Assembly (NCBI GenBank): GCA_910577335.1
Contig: CAJTMJ010000030.1
Location: 1-42,930 of the forward strand
Length of the DNA stretch: 42,930 nt
Origin: an uncultured Duncaniella sp.
GTDB taxonomy: Bacteria; Bacteroidota; Bacteroidia; Bacteroidales; Muribaculaceae
Direction of reading: 5' to 3'
The position numbers and the translations under genes were made by a program. This document shows positions 42,331 through 42,930 of the stretch, in pieces. The notes under the pieces were generated by a model. That model was given only the letters and a program-made list of their open reading frames with translations. It was not told the DNA's origin and ran no database searches. Position 1 is the first letter of the stretch. Each line of letters opens with the position of its first letter.

Positions 42331-42906
42331 ATGAAGATACTTAAATTTAGATTATTGTCGGTGGCAGCTTTGATGTGGCTGTTTTATAAAATAGGTGCTA
42401 ACGTCGGCGACTGGACAGGCTGGCTTGTGAAGTCGAAAGATGGCGGTAAGACGTGGGGAAAGCGTGAGCCCCTTCCGGAAGGGTTCTTGGGACCGGTGAA
42501 GAATAAACCTGAGCTTATAGGTGACCGGCTGATATGCCCGTCAAGCACTGAAAAGGGTGGTTGGAAGCTGCATTTTGAAATACTTGATCTTAAAACCGGA
42601 GAATGGAAATATGTGGGTCCGATAGCTGCGGAACTTGCACCCCGCACAGAGAATCCGCAGGATATTAAGCCGATAGACTGTATTCAGCCCTCTATCCTGT
42701 GTCTTTCCGATGGTCGCCTTAAGGTGCTGATACGCACCCGCAACGGTTATCTTGCTGAGTCGGTAAGTAGTGACGGCGGTGACACGTGGAGCAATGTGCG
42801 TCTGACCACTCTTCCCAATAATCAGTCGGGCACTGACGCTGTGACTCTCCGTGACGGTCGCCACCTACTTATATATAATTATTGCTGTCCGATAAAACTC
42901 AAATAG
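42331..42906 (+). pseudogene. Sialidase/BNR-repeat protein remnant, missing both ends
   Basis: 191 residues from ATG 42331 (GTG 42319 also in frame). Asp-box repeats SKDGGKTW and SSDGGDTW and the stretches GFLGPVKNKPELIGDRLICP and NNQSGTDAVTLRDGRHLLIY are typical of BNR/sialidase-like proteins in Bacteroidota, which run to about 350-400 residues. Here the region before LFYKIG, normally about 100 residues with the first Arg-triad part, is replaced by a short hydrophobic start. The C-terminal part after LLIYN (normally about 80-100 residues) is replaced by CCPIKLK and a stop. Neither alternative frame resumes the family in the 24 bases left. It is therefore probably non-functional as a glycosidase, although a consensus promoter lies in front. 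Confidence 0.65.
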
Positions 42907-42930
42907 CGCAATAAAGTATGTCTCGAACGC

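Overview
The window looks like a piece of a Bacteroidales chromosome, most likely a gut Muribaculaceae-type genome. The reasons are a SusC/SusD pair with a hybrid two-component regulator, several secreted glycosidases, lipoproteins with Bacteroidota-style lipoboxes, and promoters that fit the Bacteroidota pattern TTTG-N19-21-TAnnTTTG instead of the usual -35/-10. Family assignments come from reading motifs by eye; no database search was run.

Positions 1-14,825 hold a surface polysaccharide (capsule or O-antigen type) locus on the + strand. It opens with an unusual protein in which a tyrosine-recombinase-like region, apparently without its catalytic residues, is joined to a C-terminal NusG/UpxY-like antiterminator. 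A 41-codon gene follows, overlapping both neighbours, and then an unrecognised 286-residue protein. An AT-rich cassette comes next: flippase (wzx), a 36-residue stub of a lost glycosyltransferase, polymerase (wzy), two family-2 and two family-4-type glycosyltransferases, a TupA-like ATP-grasp protein and a hexapeptide acetyltransferase. The locus ends with the more GC-rich dTDP-L-rhamnose genes rfbA, rfbC, rfbD and rfbB, interrupted by a RelB/YafQ-like toxin-antitoxin pair with its own consensus promoter. Two identical 15-mers containing eight Gs, one inside the ATP-grasp gene and one at the end of the acetyltransferase gene, look like phase-variation switches. A strong terminator and a nested tandem repeat close the region.

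Positions 15,054-34,063 are a polysaccharide utilisation locus. On the - strand are susC, susD, a protein with two complete GH43 domains, a GH127 and a small lipoprotein. On the + strand are the hybrid two-component sensor/regulator, a GH43 of the exo-beta-1,3-galactanase type, a GH105-DUF2264 fusion and another GH43. The set fits arabinogalactan (type II, AGP-like) or related pectic side chains. The divergent regulatory region has a 21-bp-spaced direct repeat next to the presumed susC promoter, a good candidate operator.

Positions 34,104-42,930 hold two related DUF1349 lipoproteins divergent from a LuxR-type regulator, rlmN, a small XRE repressor-like gene, a structured ncRNA gene on the - strand (consensus promoter, 5' hairpin, long-range helix, terminator), pckA, an S41 peptidase, an intergenic array of tandem palindromes and 9-mer repeats, and a sialidase-like gene missing both ends. 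I saw no tRNA, rRNA, CRISPR array or insertion sequence.
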